Assembly: GCA_903932865.1 (NCBI GenBank)
Contig: CAIZHQ010000009.1
Location: 1-51,658, forward strand
DNA length: 51,658 bases
Reading direction: 5' to 3'
From: an uncultured Burkholderiales bacterium
GTDB lineage: Bacteria > Pseudomonadota > Gammaproteobacteria > Burkholderiales > Burkholderiaceae_C
The notes beneath the pieces were generated by a model. It was not told the origin of the DNA, searched no databases, and saw nothing but the letters and a program-made list of their open reading frames with translations. The translations under genes and the position numbers were made by a program. Below, one piece after another: positions 42,498-51,500 of the stretch (position 1 is the first letter of the stretch; each line of letters starts with the position of its first letter).

Positions 42498-44624
42498 TCA
42501 AGAAGACTGAAGGGGAAGGTCAATGCACAAGTTCCAATGCGCGTCGACAGATACCCGTGCCAAGTGAGGCACTACCACCGTAGATTCACGCTCTTCAATG
42601 ATGGCAGGGCCTTCCAAAACAGCACCAACCACCAACAAATGCCGGGCATAAACCGGGGTCGTCACGAAACGTTTGCGCTGCACACAAAAGACGGGCCGAT
42701 GACCTTTGAGCGCAGGTTCTGTTTGGGGCGACGCCGTTTCATCCACTGCATCGGCCACTTGCAGCAAATCGGGAGAAGGGCCTTGCACCACCACGCGCCA
42801 AGACACCACTTCGGCGGGTGTATCTTTTTCGGTTCGACCATACAACTGTTGGTAGCACGTCGAAAAACCATGCGCCATTCTGGCCACCAGATCGGCCATG
42901 GGCGAGACCATGTCTACGGGCACCTCCACCTCATACCCCTGCCCCACATATCGCATGGCAGCACTGACCTTGACACGGCACTGGTCTGTGGTCAGGCCAG
43001 AATGGGACATCATCGCAAGGCCCTTGTTTTTCAAGTCTTCAACCAGCCCTTTCACTGCGGCGGTATCGAGTTGCGTCAAGGCTGAAATCTGCGCCTTGAC
43101 AAACTGAAATGACATGGGCGAAGCCAAAAAGCCAAAGGCCGATGCCACACCAGCACCGCGCGGTATGAGAACGTGGCGCATGTCCAGTTTCATGGCCACA
43201 TGGCAAGCGTGAACGGGTCCAGCCCCGCCAATGGGCACCATGGCGTAATGGGATGCTTTCAGTCCCTTTTCCAGCGCATGGATGCTGGCGGCCTGGGCCA
43301 TGGCTTCATTCACGGTTTCATGAACGCCAAATGCCGCATCCACGACAGACAACGACAAGGGTTGAGCGATTTGCTTTTCGATGGCATGGCCAGCAGCTGC
43401 CAGATCCAGTTGCATGTCCCCCCCCAAAAATGAACCTGCATCCAAATAGCCCAGTACCAGGTCTGCGTCTGTGACCGTCGGATCGAGGCCACCCTGTCCA
43501 TAACAGGCGGGACCGGGGACAGCACTGGAACTGTCAGGCCCCACCTGAATCAAGCCCAATTGATTGACCCTGGCGATGCTGCCACCGCCCGAACCGATCT
43601 CAATCATGTCGATCGCCGGCACCTTCAGGGGGATGCCACTGCCTTTGCGAAAACGCTGCAAGCGCGCCACTTCAAAATCGTTGATGACCTGTGATTCAGA
43701 GCCATTGATCAGGCATGCTTTGGCCGTCGTGCCGCCCATGTCAAAACACAGAACATCCTTCAAACCGGCTATTTTTCCGATCAGCGATGTGGCTTGCACG
43801 CCACCGGCAGGCCCTGACTGCACCAATCGAATTGGATAGGCCATGGCGGTCGTGTAATGGACCGTTCCGCCATCCGATTGCATGAGGTACAAATCTTTTT
43901 GGAACCCCATGGCTTTGAGACCCTGGATCAAACCCGATATGTATTTTTCAAACAAGGGCTGAACATACGCATTGCAAACCGCCGTGGCCGTCCGCTCGTA
44001 TTCGCCAATTTCAGGCATGACTTCGCTGGAAATGCAAATGGTCACATTGGGCAGCAAGGTCTGTAAGATTTCTTTCGCCTTCAATTCATGCCCATCGTGT
44101 CTGAAGGCGTGTAAAAAGCAAATGGCGACCGCTTGAGCCCCGGCATCCCGAATTTGCCTGGCGATGGGCTCAAGCGCCTCGACGTCCAAGGGCTCGATCA
44201 CAGCGCCATCAAATGCCACCCGTTCCTTGACCTCGAAACGCAGTGATCGGGGCACCAATGGCTCAACCGGGGTTAAGAATAAATCATAGATGTCGTAGCG
44301 CCATTCGCGGGCAATTTGCAGCACATCCCGAAAACCTTGCGTGGTCACCAATGCCGTGACAACACCTTTTCGCTCGATCAAAGCATTGGCGACCAAGGTG
44401 GTGCCATGAATGATGTTGTCCACTTGCTCGGGCAATACCCCATTTTTTTTCGTGATCAGGGACACGCCAGTCAACACACCTTGCGAGGGATCGTGTGGTG
44501 TTGTCAGCACCTTTTCGTTGACCAAATGACCATGTGAATCGATCATGACCAAATCGGTGAATGTTCCACCGATGTCCACCCCAATCCGGTAAGGGCCTTT
44601 CATGGCCATCGGTTCACTGCTCAT
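42498..44624 (-). CDS. Hydantoinase/oxoprolinase family subunit A (HyuA-like)
   Basis: The 708-residue protein has the ATP-binding fold of the ASKHA type: RIGVDIGGTFTDLVMID (about 13-29), HGTTLVANALIERKG and LCFDMGGTTAKACLING, then GSGGGSIARVNQLG and VGPDSSSAVPGPACYGQGG, all typical of HyuA. With HyuB it forms ATP-dependent N-methylhydantoinase or 5-oxoprolinase, or, with an extra gamma subunit, acetone/acetophenone carboxylase. No gamma subunit gene is seen here. Start overlaps the HyuB stop (ATGA). The cyclic substrate is not known. Confidence 0.88.
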   Translation of the reverse strand: MSSEPMAMKGPYRIGVDIGGTFTDLVMIDSHGHLVNEKVLTTPHDPSQGVLTGVSLITKKNGVLPEQVDNIIHGTTLVANALIERKGVVTALVTTQGFRDVLQIAREWRYDIYDLFLTPVEPLVPRSLRFEVKERVAFDGAVIEPLDVEALEPIARQIRDAGAQAVAICFLHAFRHDGHELKAKEILQTLLPNVTICISSEVMPEIGEYERTATAVCNAYVQPLFEKYISGLIQGLKAMGFQKDLYLMQSDGGTVHYTTAMAYPIRLVQSGPAGGVQATSLIGKIAGLKDVLCFDMGGTTAKACLINGSESQVINDFEVARLQRFRKGSGIPLKVPAIDMIEIGSGGGSIARVNQLGLIQVGPDSSSAVPGPACYGQGGLDPTVTDADLVLGYLDAGSFLGGDMQLDLAAAGHAIEKQIAQPLSLSVVDAAFGVHETVNEAMAQAASIHALEKGLKASHYAMVPIGGAGPVHACHVAMKLDMRHVLIPRGAGVASAFGFLASPMSFQFVKAQISALTQLDTAAVKGLVEDLKNKGLAMMSHSGLTTDQCRVKVSAAMRYVGQGYEVEVPVDMVSPMADLVARMAHGFSTCYQQLYGRTEKDTPAEVVSWRVVVQGPSPDLLQVADAVDETASPQTEPALKGHRPVFCVQRKRFVTTPVYARHLLVVGAVLEGPAIIEERESTVVVPHLARVSVDAHWNLCIDLPLQSS

Positions 44625-46300
44625 GAGGTACTGCCTTTGCTTGCATTCAGCATTTTTTGTATTTCGGACTCCGCCAAACCGTAATCGCGCTGTGCACTTG
44701 CCACCGAAACCACGCCGTCGAGCAGATCCCTTTTGACAGCCGAACGCTCTCGCAAATGAGCAGGCGACATGCCGCCACCCCCTGGCGTCTCAAACGTCAC
44801 GACCTGACCCTCTTTCATGCTGATGACCGACTTGGCTGGGATTTTCACGCCATCCAACAAATCAAGCCCTGCAGCCCCATCGAGCCCACCCAGAAATCCT
44901 CGTGGCGGATGCTTGACCCGTTCATGACGGATCATGAAGGTCAATGGTTCGGGCGACAGGGATTTGAATGCAATGCGCTGTCCCAATCCCCCTCTGTGCA
45001 AACCTGCACCACCACTGTCCACCAGCAAACTTTTTTCAGTCACCAGCATCGGGGTCTGATTTTCAAATTGCTCAATCGGGCTGTTGGCGACATTGGTGGG
45101 AAAACTCAAACAGGCAGGACCATCGCTGGTGGCTCTGGCACCGTAACCACCACTCATGAAAAACATCTTCACAAACTTGCGTTGGGACCGATCAACACCT
45201 TTGAAATAGACATTCCAGATCGGTGATCCGCTGTCGGCAATGATTTTGGTCGGCATCATTTTGGAGAGCGCTCCAAAAATAACAAACGGCAAATAATGCC
45301 CAGACAGATGCCGGCCCCAGACGGGCGCAGGCCTGGTCGGATTCACCAAACAGCCCTCAGGAGCCAAAATGGTCAATGGCCGCAATCCGCCATCGTTGTT
45401 GGGGGACGAGGGATCAAAAGCACACTTGACGGCATAGGCACTGTAAGCAAAAGTGAAATTCATCACGGAGTTGATCGGCTTATCGATTTGAGCATCTGTG
45501 CCTGAATAATCAATCACCAACTCAGAGCCTTTTTTCCGAACATTGCAACAAATCAACAACGATTTTTCGAACCCATCTGCCATGACCTGATCATCGAACT
45601 CACCATCGGGCATGGATTCCAGCATTCTGCGCATGCTGTTTTCTGAACGCAGCAAGATCTGATCGGTCACCGCCGTCAAATCGTCGATGTTTTCTTGTTG
45701 CAGCAAGGCCAACAATTTGATTTGGGCCAACTCGTAGGCGGCAAACTGCGCACGGATGTCCCCCAGGGTTTCCAAAGGCTCTCGCAAATTTTCCTTGATG
45801 AAAGAAACAACATCCTGATTTTCTTCACCCCGTCTGCAAATCTTGAGTACCGGAATGCACAAGCCTTCCTCGTAGGCATCTTTGGCAAAAGGATTGGGGG
45901 CACCGCCAATGTCAACGGTGTGGAAGGTGGAACCCACAAAAGCCACCAACTGAGCACCGCGAAAAATGGGGCGAACCATGGTGATGTCGTTCAGATGCCC
46001 GGTTCCCAACCATGGGTCATTGGAAATCAAGACATCACCAGGCTCCAGCGTCTGCTGGGGATAGCGTTCAAGCATGGCTGCCAAAGTTCGCGGCATCGTT
46101 CCTAAAAATGAGGGAATCGATCGGGATGACTGCGCGAAGACCCTACCATTGGCGTCCATCAAAGAGCAAGCCAAATCCCAGTTCTCACGAACGACCACAG
46201 AAAACGAAGTGCGCACAAACGTTTGCGCGACCTCATCCATCAGGCCCGTCAAACGTTGCCAAACAATTCCAAGTTGCAGTGCGCTGATGCTTTTTCCCAT
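44621..46300 (-). CDS. Hydantoinase/oxoprolinase family subunit B (HyuB-like)
   Basis: The 559-residue protein has the HyuB pattern: RLTGLMDEVAQTFVRTSFSVVVRENWDLACSL, GDVLISNDPWLGTGHLNDITMVRPIF, FHTVDIGG, VIDYSGTDAQIDKPINSVMNFT and GGAGLHRGGLGQR, with TPGGGGM near the end. The ATG at 46300 (MGKSISA) fits the family start; the frame is open 21 codons further. It is the first gene of the operon HyuB-HyuA-ALDH-ThDP-RraA-Bug-aminotransferase; all gaps are 12 bp or less. Confidence 0.87.
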   Translation of the reverse strand: MGKSISALQLGIVWQRLTGLMDEVAQTFVRTSFSVVVRENWDLACSLMDANGRVFAQSSRSIPSFLGTMPRTLAAMLERYPQQTLEPGDVLISNDPWLGTGHLNDITMVRPIFRGAQLVAFVGSTFHTVDIGGAPNPFAKDAYEEGLCIPVLKICRRGEENQDVVSFIKENLREPLETLGDIRAQFAAYELAQIKLLALLQQENIDDLTAVTDQILLRSENSMRRMLESMPDGEFDDQVMADGFEKSLLICCNVRKKGSELVIDYSGTDAQIDKPINSVMNFTFAYSAYAVKCAFDPSSPNNDGGLRPLTILAPEGCLVNPTRPAPVWGRHLSGHYLPFVIFGALSKMMPTKIIADSGSPIWNVYFKGVDRSQRKFVKMFFMSGGYGARATSDGPACLSFPTNVANSPIEQFENQTPMLVTEKSLLVDSGGAGLHRGGLGQRIAFKSLSPEPLTFMIRHERVKHPPRGFLGGLDGAAGLDLLDGVKIPAKSVISMKEGQVVTFETPGGGGMSPAHLRERSAVKRDLLDGVVSVASAQRDYGLAESEIQKMLNASKGSTS

Positions 46301-46502
46301 GAATGACCCAATCCATTGCAATTGAGATTGTGACCAGCCAGCAGAACCAAGACCATTGGGCAATCACAAAGTCTCATTTAGCGACAGGCTAAAGTCTCAC
46401 GCTGTCCCATAAGGGTCAACACCCATGTTCATGCCCTTGCCGAGTTGCGCACTCTCTACCTACACTTGCTTTTCGTTTTACACACCACGGGGCAATTTTT
46501 TT
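46301..46502. promoter_or_regulatory. Divergent control region between the HyuB operon and the Bug gene
   Basis: These 202 bp separate two divergently read units that probably share a ligand. A 9-bp direct repeat AAAGTCTCA occurs at 46368-46376 and 46391-46399, 23 bp apart, which is about two helical turns and suits tandem regulator sites. No clear sigma-70 promoter pair was recognised. Confidence 0.4.
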
Positions 46503-47462
46503 ATGAATCGCATTTGGGCAATTTTGATTGGGCTTTTGGCGTTTTCTGCACAAGCCCAGGATGCCAACTACCCCAACAAACCCATCCGCTTGATCGTAGG
46601 CTACGCACCCGGTGGCGCCACCGATATCGTGGCGCGGAGCATTGCCAGCAAGCTGCAAGAAACGCTGGGGCAAAACGTGATTGTGGAAAATCGCGCGGGT
46701 GCAGGCAGCAATATTGCTTCCGAATTTGTGGCCCGCAGCGCGCCCGATGGTTACACCTTGCTGTTGGGAACGATCGCCAATGCCACGAACATGACCGCTT
46801 ACAAAAACCTCGGCTACGACACCATGCGGGACTTCATCCACATCACCCAAACCATGACTGCGCCGTCAGTATTGGCTTTGCATCCTTCAGTCCCGGCCAA
46901 AAATCTGCGCGAATTTGTTGCATTGGCCAAACAAAACCCAGGAAAGATGGCTTTCTCTTCCAGTGGAAGCGGCGGGTCACCCCACTTGGCAGGCGAACTT
47001 CTGAAGCTGCGAGGCAACATTGATTTGATCCATGTCCCCTACAAAGGCGCAGCGCCAGCCATGTCAGATTTGCTGGGAGGCCAAGTTCAAATGAGTTTTC
47101 AAACCGCTTTGTCAGCGATTCCCCATCTGAAAAGTGGCAAGCTCAATGTCATCGCAGTGGCCAGCAAAAAACGAATGGGCGCCCTGCCCAACGTGCCCAC
47201 CATGGCCGAAGCTGGCTTCGCTGACTTTGAGGTTTCAAGCTGGAATGGCTTGTTTGCCCCAGCCAAAACGCCTACGCCCATCGTGAATGCTTTGTACAAC
47301 GCCACCATCAAGGCACTGCAAACCCAAGACATCAAAGAAAAAATGGAAGCTCAAGGGGCTGAACCCGTCGGCAGCAGTCCTGAAGAGTTCAAAGCCTTTG
47401 TGAAGGCCGAAATTGACAAGTGGGAACAAGTGATCATCAAGTCGGGCGCGAAGATGGACTGA
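46503..47462 (+). CDS. Bug-family (TctC-like) periplasmic solute-binding protein, divergent from the operon
   Basis: The 319-residue protein has a signal peptide (IWAILIGLLAFSAQAQ, cleavage near residue 19) and the signatures IRLIVGYAPGGATDIVAR, VIVENRAGAGSNIASEFVARSAPDGYTLLL, IHVPYKGAAPAMSDLLGG and ALPNVPTMAEAGF. The ATG at 46503 gives a normal signal peptide; the frame is open 26 codons upstream with no family similarity. It is the second Bug receptor tied to the catabolic operon. The two are clearly different in sequence, so they may bind different ligands of the same pathway. Confidence 0.87.
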   Translation: MNRIWAILIGLLAFSAQAQDANYPNKPIRLIVGYAPGGATDIVARSIASKLQETLGQNVIVENRAGAGSNIASEFVARSAPDGYTLLLGTIANATNMTAYKNLGYDTMRDFIHITQTMTAPSVLALHPSVPAKNLREFVALAKQNPGKMAFSSSGSGGSPHLAGELLKLRGNIDLIHVPYKGAAPAMSDLLGGQVQMSFQTALSAIPHLKSGKLNVIAVASKKRMGALPNVPTMAEAGFADFEVSSWNGLFAPAKTPTPIVNALYNATIKALQTQDIKEKMEAQGAEPVGSSPEEFKAFVKAEIDKWEQVIIKSGAKMD

Positions 47463-47719
47463 GTCTTGACGCCCAAGAAGCCTCATCCAGATGTCGTGGC
47501 CAAATCATTGGCCAACAGCAGGCACACACAGCGTGCGAAGGTACAACCCTGGCTTTTCGCGACCGTTCATGCCCTAGCGTAAAGCTTCAGGAAGTCGCAA
47601 ATGCAAACCGGCAGACTTGGCCCAAGGGTGTTCACGCCGATCCAAGACTGATCACCTGGTTGGGCGGCCTCACAACAAGACCCGGGAGTTTTTTGTCTGT
47701 ATCAGGTCGTCAGACCGTG

Positions 47720-48445
47720 CTAGCGCAGGTGCTTCAGCGTTGCCTCTACCAAAGCCTGTGTAGAGTCAATGAAGCGCAATGGGTCTGTTTCCAGTTCATG
47801 CTCCATGCCCAGCGGTATTTCTGTACACCCCAGAATCACGGCATCAGCGCCTCTGTCAAAGAGCCGATAAGCGGCCTTACGCAACAGAGCGCCTCCTGCT
47901 TCTAAATCTCCGGCTTTGACGAAAGCAATGCCAGGCGATATCAGGTCAGTAAAATCTTCGTTCATCGGCGTCATGGGCTGCAGATGCAGTGCCGTCAGCC
48001 GCTGCGTGTAAATACCCATGCGTGCGGTACCTTCTGTTGAAAGTACGCCGATCGTACGTGCCTGTGGATTGCGTGCCAGTACTTGCTGAGCACTGCTGTC
48101 CACGATGTGCAGAAAAGGCATTTGGGCTCTGTCCACCAAGTCTTGATACCAGCAATGAGCGCTGTTGCATGGCATGGCAATGACTTGCACACCCGCGGCA
48201 TTCAGGAAGTCCACGGCGGCCAGCAATTGTGGAAGTGGGCTGGGACCTGAACCTAAGACTGATGCCGTTCGATCCGGCGTGGTGCAGTCACCAAACAAGA
48301 GGGTGGGTATGTGTTGCTGGTCCGTCTGGGCTTGGGTGGACAGGGTCAGTTTTTTCAGAAAATCTGAAGTGGCTAAAGGGCCCATACCACCGATAACGCC
48401 TAGCCAACCAGCAGGCAATTTGGGCACAGAATGCAGTGATGTCAT
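47720..48445 (-). CDS. Aspartate/glutamate racemase family protein
   Basis: The 241-residue protein has LGVIGGMGPLATSDFLKKL at the start and the two catalytic cysteines in MPCNSAH (Cys93) and ILGCTEIPL (Cys207), the two-base pattern of PLP-independent Asp/Glu racemases. Length and GGMGP start fit the aspartate racemase branch, but hydantoin racemases share the fold. It lies 34 bp behind the DAACS-type carrier gene, so it probably converts the imported D- or L-amino acid. Nothing recognisable lies between its stop and the Bug gene (47463-47719). Confidence 0.85.
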   Translation of the reverse strand: MTSLHSVPKLPAGWLGVIGGMGPLATSDFLKKLTLSTQAQTDQQHIPTLLFGDCTTPDRTASVLGSGPSPLPQLLAAVDFLNAAGVQVIAMPCNSAHCWYQDLVDRAQMPFLHIVDSSAQQVLARNPQARTIGVLSTEGTARMGIYTQRLTALHLQPMTPMNEDFTDLISPGIAFVKAGDLEAGGALLRKAAYRLFDRGADAVILGCTEIPLGMEHELETDPLRFIDSTQALVEATLKHLR

Positions 48446-48479
48446 AAGTTAGGGTGATCCGTTAAGTGGGCTGTGGCTC

Positions 48480-49811
48480 TTATGTACCGACTGATTTTGG
48501 CGCGGCAAAATCATCTGTCGGTGATTCACCTCCTGTGACAAGCACTGATGCAGCGCAGTTGCCGTACACGATGGCCAAGGTCCTGAAGGAATCCACAAAA
48601 GGGTCGGCGGCAATGAACAACGCCAATGCAGCCTCAAATGGAAGTTTGAGGGGCACACACACCATGGACACCAGCGAGATGGTCAGAACGCTGGTGGTGC
48701 CTGTTGAAGCCAAAGCCGCCAAGATTGAAGCGAAGACAATGAAAATGTAATCAGTGATACCCAAATCAGTGCCGTACATTTGCGCTACGAAGACCGTGCA
48801 AATGCTGAAGTAAAAGGCAGGACCAAAGCGGAACATCGTGACGCCCAGGGGCATGACCAGCTCAGTACCAATCGAGGGTGTTTTGAGATTCCGGGTCAGC
48901 GCATCGATGGCCGATGGAATGCATGTGACGCTGGATCGGGTTGTCACAGCCAACAAGGCGGGCTCACTCAATGCACGAATCACACGGCCAAAACCAACTT
49001 TCAACTTGAGAGAAATGGCCAAGGTCGCGGCAAGACACAACACCACTGAGGCCGCAATTTGGGTGATGACAAAGTCCTGCATGGCCAGCAAATAGTCCAC
49101 ACCTGATTTGGCCACTTCAGAGGACACGATCGCAAAGACGGCAATGGGCAGCGGGTAGATGAACCAACGCATCAATGTTTGGCATGAGCGATAAATGAAG
49201 TCCAAGCCTGAAGCAAATTCATCCTTGGTCGTAGCGGTAGCACCTGCTGCAATTCCGAAAATAATGCTGAAAATCAACACTTTCAGCGTATCACCCAAAG
49301 TGAGTGCTTCAAAGATATTGGAGGGGATGTACTTGACGGCAGCTTGGATACCCGTGGCTTTGTTGTGAGTCAGTTCTGATGTTTCCGAAAGTGAAATTTC
49401 CAGATTGGCCGCCACAGCCGACTTGCTTGATCGAACAACTTCTCCCAGAGTTGATCTGGATTCCCCAGTTGTCAAGGAACCAGGTTTCAATATCAAGGCC
49501 AAAGCCAAGCCGAGACAGGCAGTTAAAACCAAGCCTAGTGTGTAAAACAAGGCTATGCGGCCCATGTATTGACGCGCAGCATCCGACTTGATGAGTTTCG
49601 CTATGCTGCTGATGATGGCTGACAACAAAAAGGGCAGCACCACAATCTTCAGCATGCTCAAATAGACATCGCCCACGGGTTGTAGAGACAGCGCCCATTC
49701 AGGACTTGTCAATCCAAACACCAGTGAAGCCAGAACAGAGCCCAGAATCAGCCAAGGACTGCGAAGCAACGCAAGAAAATCTTGCCAAGGGGAAAGTTTG
49801 TGAGCGCTCAT
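48480..49811 (-). CDS. DAACS (glutamate/dicarboxylate symporter) family carrier with altered cation sites
   Basis: The 443-residue protein has the fold pattern of glutamate transporters: eight membrane segments, HP1 with TRSSVTCIPSAID (291-303), HP2 with ASTGTTSVLT and TM8 with DPFVDSFRTLAIVYGN (403-418). Compared with the archaeal GltPh: the substrate-binding Asp and Arg of TM8 are kept (Asp407, Arg410, plus Asp403 and Thr411), but the Na+-site residues are replaced. The TM7 motif NMDGT is FRFGP (327-331), and the TM8 N and D of NVxGD are Ile414 and Asn418. The carrier therefore may not use Na+ in the usual way. Its ATG overlaps the stop of a periplasmic amino-acid binding protein gene (ATGA). 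Inner membrane. The residue comparison was made from memory of GltPh. Confidence 0.82.
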   Translation of the reverse strand: MSAHKLSPWQDFLALLRSPWLILGSVLASLVFGLTSPEWALSLQPVGDVYLSMLKIVVLPFLLSAIISSIAKLIKSDAARQYMGRIALFYTLGLVLTACLGLALALILKPGSLTTGESRSTLGEVVRSSKSAVAANLEISLSETSELTHNKATGIQAAVKYIPSNIFEALTLGDTLKVLIFSIIFGIAAGATATTKDEFASGLDFIYRSCQTLMRWFIYPLPIAVFAIVSSEVAKSGVDYLLAMQDFVITQIAASVVLCLAATLAISLKLKVGFGRVIRALSEPALLAVTTRSSVTCIPSAIDALTRNLKTPSIGTELVMPLGVTMFRFGPAFYFSICTVFVAQMYGTDLGITDYIFIVFASILAALASTGTTSVLTISLVSMVCVPLKLPFEAALALFIAADPFVDSFRTLAIVYGNCAASVLVTGGESPTDDFAAPKSVGT

Positions 49812-50656
49812 ATCTTCAAATTGCCTTTGTATTTTTCAAGGATGCCGTCGACGGTCAATTTGGTGGGTTCATTGGCGATAAACAGATTGGCGACTTGCTG
49901 CAGTTGAGCAGCATCCCGATGAAAAACCATGCCCAGCGAATCACGCGTGTCTGTGAGCGTTGCCGTGCGAAGCACCAATGAAGACTCTGGCCGAACCCGC
50001 GCGAGGCGCTTGATTTCAAGTTCGTCGCGGTAGGCGCACAGCACATCTCCTTTGATCAACGCATTCACCAATTCAGGCCAATTGGGTAGTTCGCGAACCT
50101 TGGCCTTGGGAAAACGAGTCCGGGCAAAACCGGCAAAGGAAGACTTCTCGATCACACCGATCTCACCAGTCCAGTTTCTCAACTCGGTTGCGAGATCTCG
50201 ACCACTCAATGCTTTGGCAAGCTCAACTCGGTTGAAAGCCAAGCCATGGCGCAGCAACAGGTAAGGGTCAGAAAATCTGAACCGCACTGCCCTGGGATAG
50301 GTGATGGAGATCTTCGAAATCGCCACATCGATTTCATTGCGATCGAGGGCTTCCACGACATCATTGAATGTCTCCGCCTCACGACGAATCACCAATTCGA
50401 CGCCCAGGGCATTGGCCAAATTTTGGGCGGAATCAACATCCAGACCCGTGGGACCGTTGGTCGAAGTGGAGAAGAAAGGCGGGCTCTCGAACTTGCCCAT
50501 ACCGACCACAAGTTTCTTGCTGTCCAGAATTCGCTGAATGTCATGGTAGAAGGGCGTGGTCTTGGTGGCCCATGATGCCAACGGTGTACTTGATGCGAAA
50601 GATGTCAACCCTAATTTCAAGAGTTTTCGGCGCTCGGCCCATTGCTTGTGTTGCAT
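49808..50656 (-). CDS. Periplasmic amino-acid-type solute-binding protein (SBP family 3)
   Basis: The 282-residue protein begins with ERRKLLKLGLTSFASSTPLASW, a hydrophobic leader with an RRxLLK motif close to a Tat signal. The family 3 fold follows: LVVGMGKFESPPFFSTSTNGPTGLDVDSAQNLANALG, DVVEALDRNEIDVAISKISITYPRAVRFRFSDPYL, and near the end DSLGMVFHRD and VDGILEKYKG. Such proteins normally serve ABC importers of polar amino acids, but no ABC genes are here; the only partner is the DAACS-type carrier, with a 4-bp overlap. No good Shine-Dalgarno is visible before the ATG at 50656. The upstream 100 bp are rich in A+T, with arms GTAATTT / AAATTAC. Confidence 0.82.
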   Translation of the reverse strand: MQHKQWAERRKLLKLGLTSFASSTPLASWATKTTPFYHDIQRILDSKKLVVGMGKFESPPFFSTSTNGPTGLDVDSAQNLANALGVELVIRREAETFNDVVEALDRNEIDVAISKISITYPRAVRFRFSDPYLLLRHGLAFNRVELAKALSGRDLATELRNWTGEIGVIEKSSFAGFARTRFPKAKVRELPNWPELVNALIKGDVLCAYRDELEIKRLARVRPESSLVLRTATLTDTRDSLGMVFHRDAAQLQQVANLFIANEPTKLTVDGILEKYKGNLKI

Positions 50657-50839
50657 CGTATTTTGCCAAGATGTAAATAAATGTAATTTTAAACAATTTG
50701 AAATTACAATTACGTGAAATTATTGTTTATCTTAAAATATGCAGTCGTGTGCTGTGTTTTAATTTTCCCCAGCACGTGTATTGACAGCGTGTACTCTTCA
50801 ATGAATCGCCCCAAATTTCGTGGAGCCCAGTGGGTTTGA

Positions 50840-51500
50840 GTTGAGACTTCGGTCTCGTTTGAGCTCGGCGGTGAACCCGTTCGGCCGGGTACAACCCATG
50901 GATCGTGTCGGCAAGGACGTTGTCATGGCTCTCATCACGGCTGCCCATTGAAGGCTCTGTTCCTGCCTGGGCCAGGCGTTCGGTACAGAAAATTGCAACG
51001 TATCGCCAGCCCTGCCCAGTGCTGACGCAGGTGAAGTGCCACACCCACAGCAGGTAGGGTTTGGGTTGGCGGACTGCACAGCACCTGAGACCCGACGCAG
51101 CGATTTGCGACACTTGGAACAACGGCTCGACTCCATAGTCCTCATGGTTTTGAGGTTCAAAATCCCTCAGGCGTTGCGTCGGCAGCCCCTCTTCGCTTGT
51201 CACAAAAAGCACTGGCGTGTTGTTGGCTTGCGTTGGCTTTGCGCAGTTCTTTGACGCCACGCACAAGGTCTTGGAACCCCGCTCGTCAGAGCTGAAGCCA
51301 TCGCACGCATACCTTCTTCAACGTCGTGCTGGCGAACCCAATCGTTGAGGGTTTGCGGAACGCAACCGATCTGGGGTGCATTGGACTGCATGGTGGTCCT
51401 CAGGGCGGTGACCCTCGCGATGTTCGAACGCCATGCAGAAGGCGAGAGCGCATACCTCCGGTGAAAATCGGTTGGAACCCTGCCGCATGGCGTCATCCAC
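50840..51500 (-). pseudogene. Decayed IS3-family insertion sequence (OrfA and OrfB remnants)
   Basis: Three minus-strand frames together give an IS3-group transposase. OrfA: RFSPEVCALAFCMAFEH (near 51470), then in another frame IGCVPQTLNDWVRQHDVEEG (near 51375), then VKELRKANA in a third (near 51250). OrfB, in one frame: EDYGVEPLFQVSQIAASG (near 51125), WHFTCVSTGQGWRYVAI (near 51015), FCTERLAQAGTEPSMGSRDE (near 50970), DNVLADTIHGLYPAERVHRRA (down to about 50860). There are at least two frameshifts in OrfA and two internal deletions in OrfB: about 100 residues before the first Asp block, and about 50 between GWRYVA and FCTERL, which removes the second Asp. Of the DDE triad the first Asp is His, the second is deleted and the Glu is Asp, so it cannot be active. 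Terminal inverted repeats were not located. The rest of 50657-51658 shows no gene. Confidence 0.75.

Noticed and set aside
42498..46300. Acetone or acetophenone carboxylase
   Set aside because: Subunits A and B are shared with those enzymes, but no gamma-subunit gene is present; hydantoinase/oxoprolinase-type chemistry is the simpler reading.
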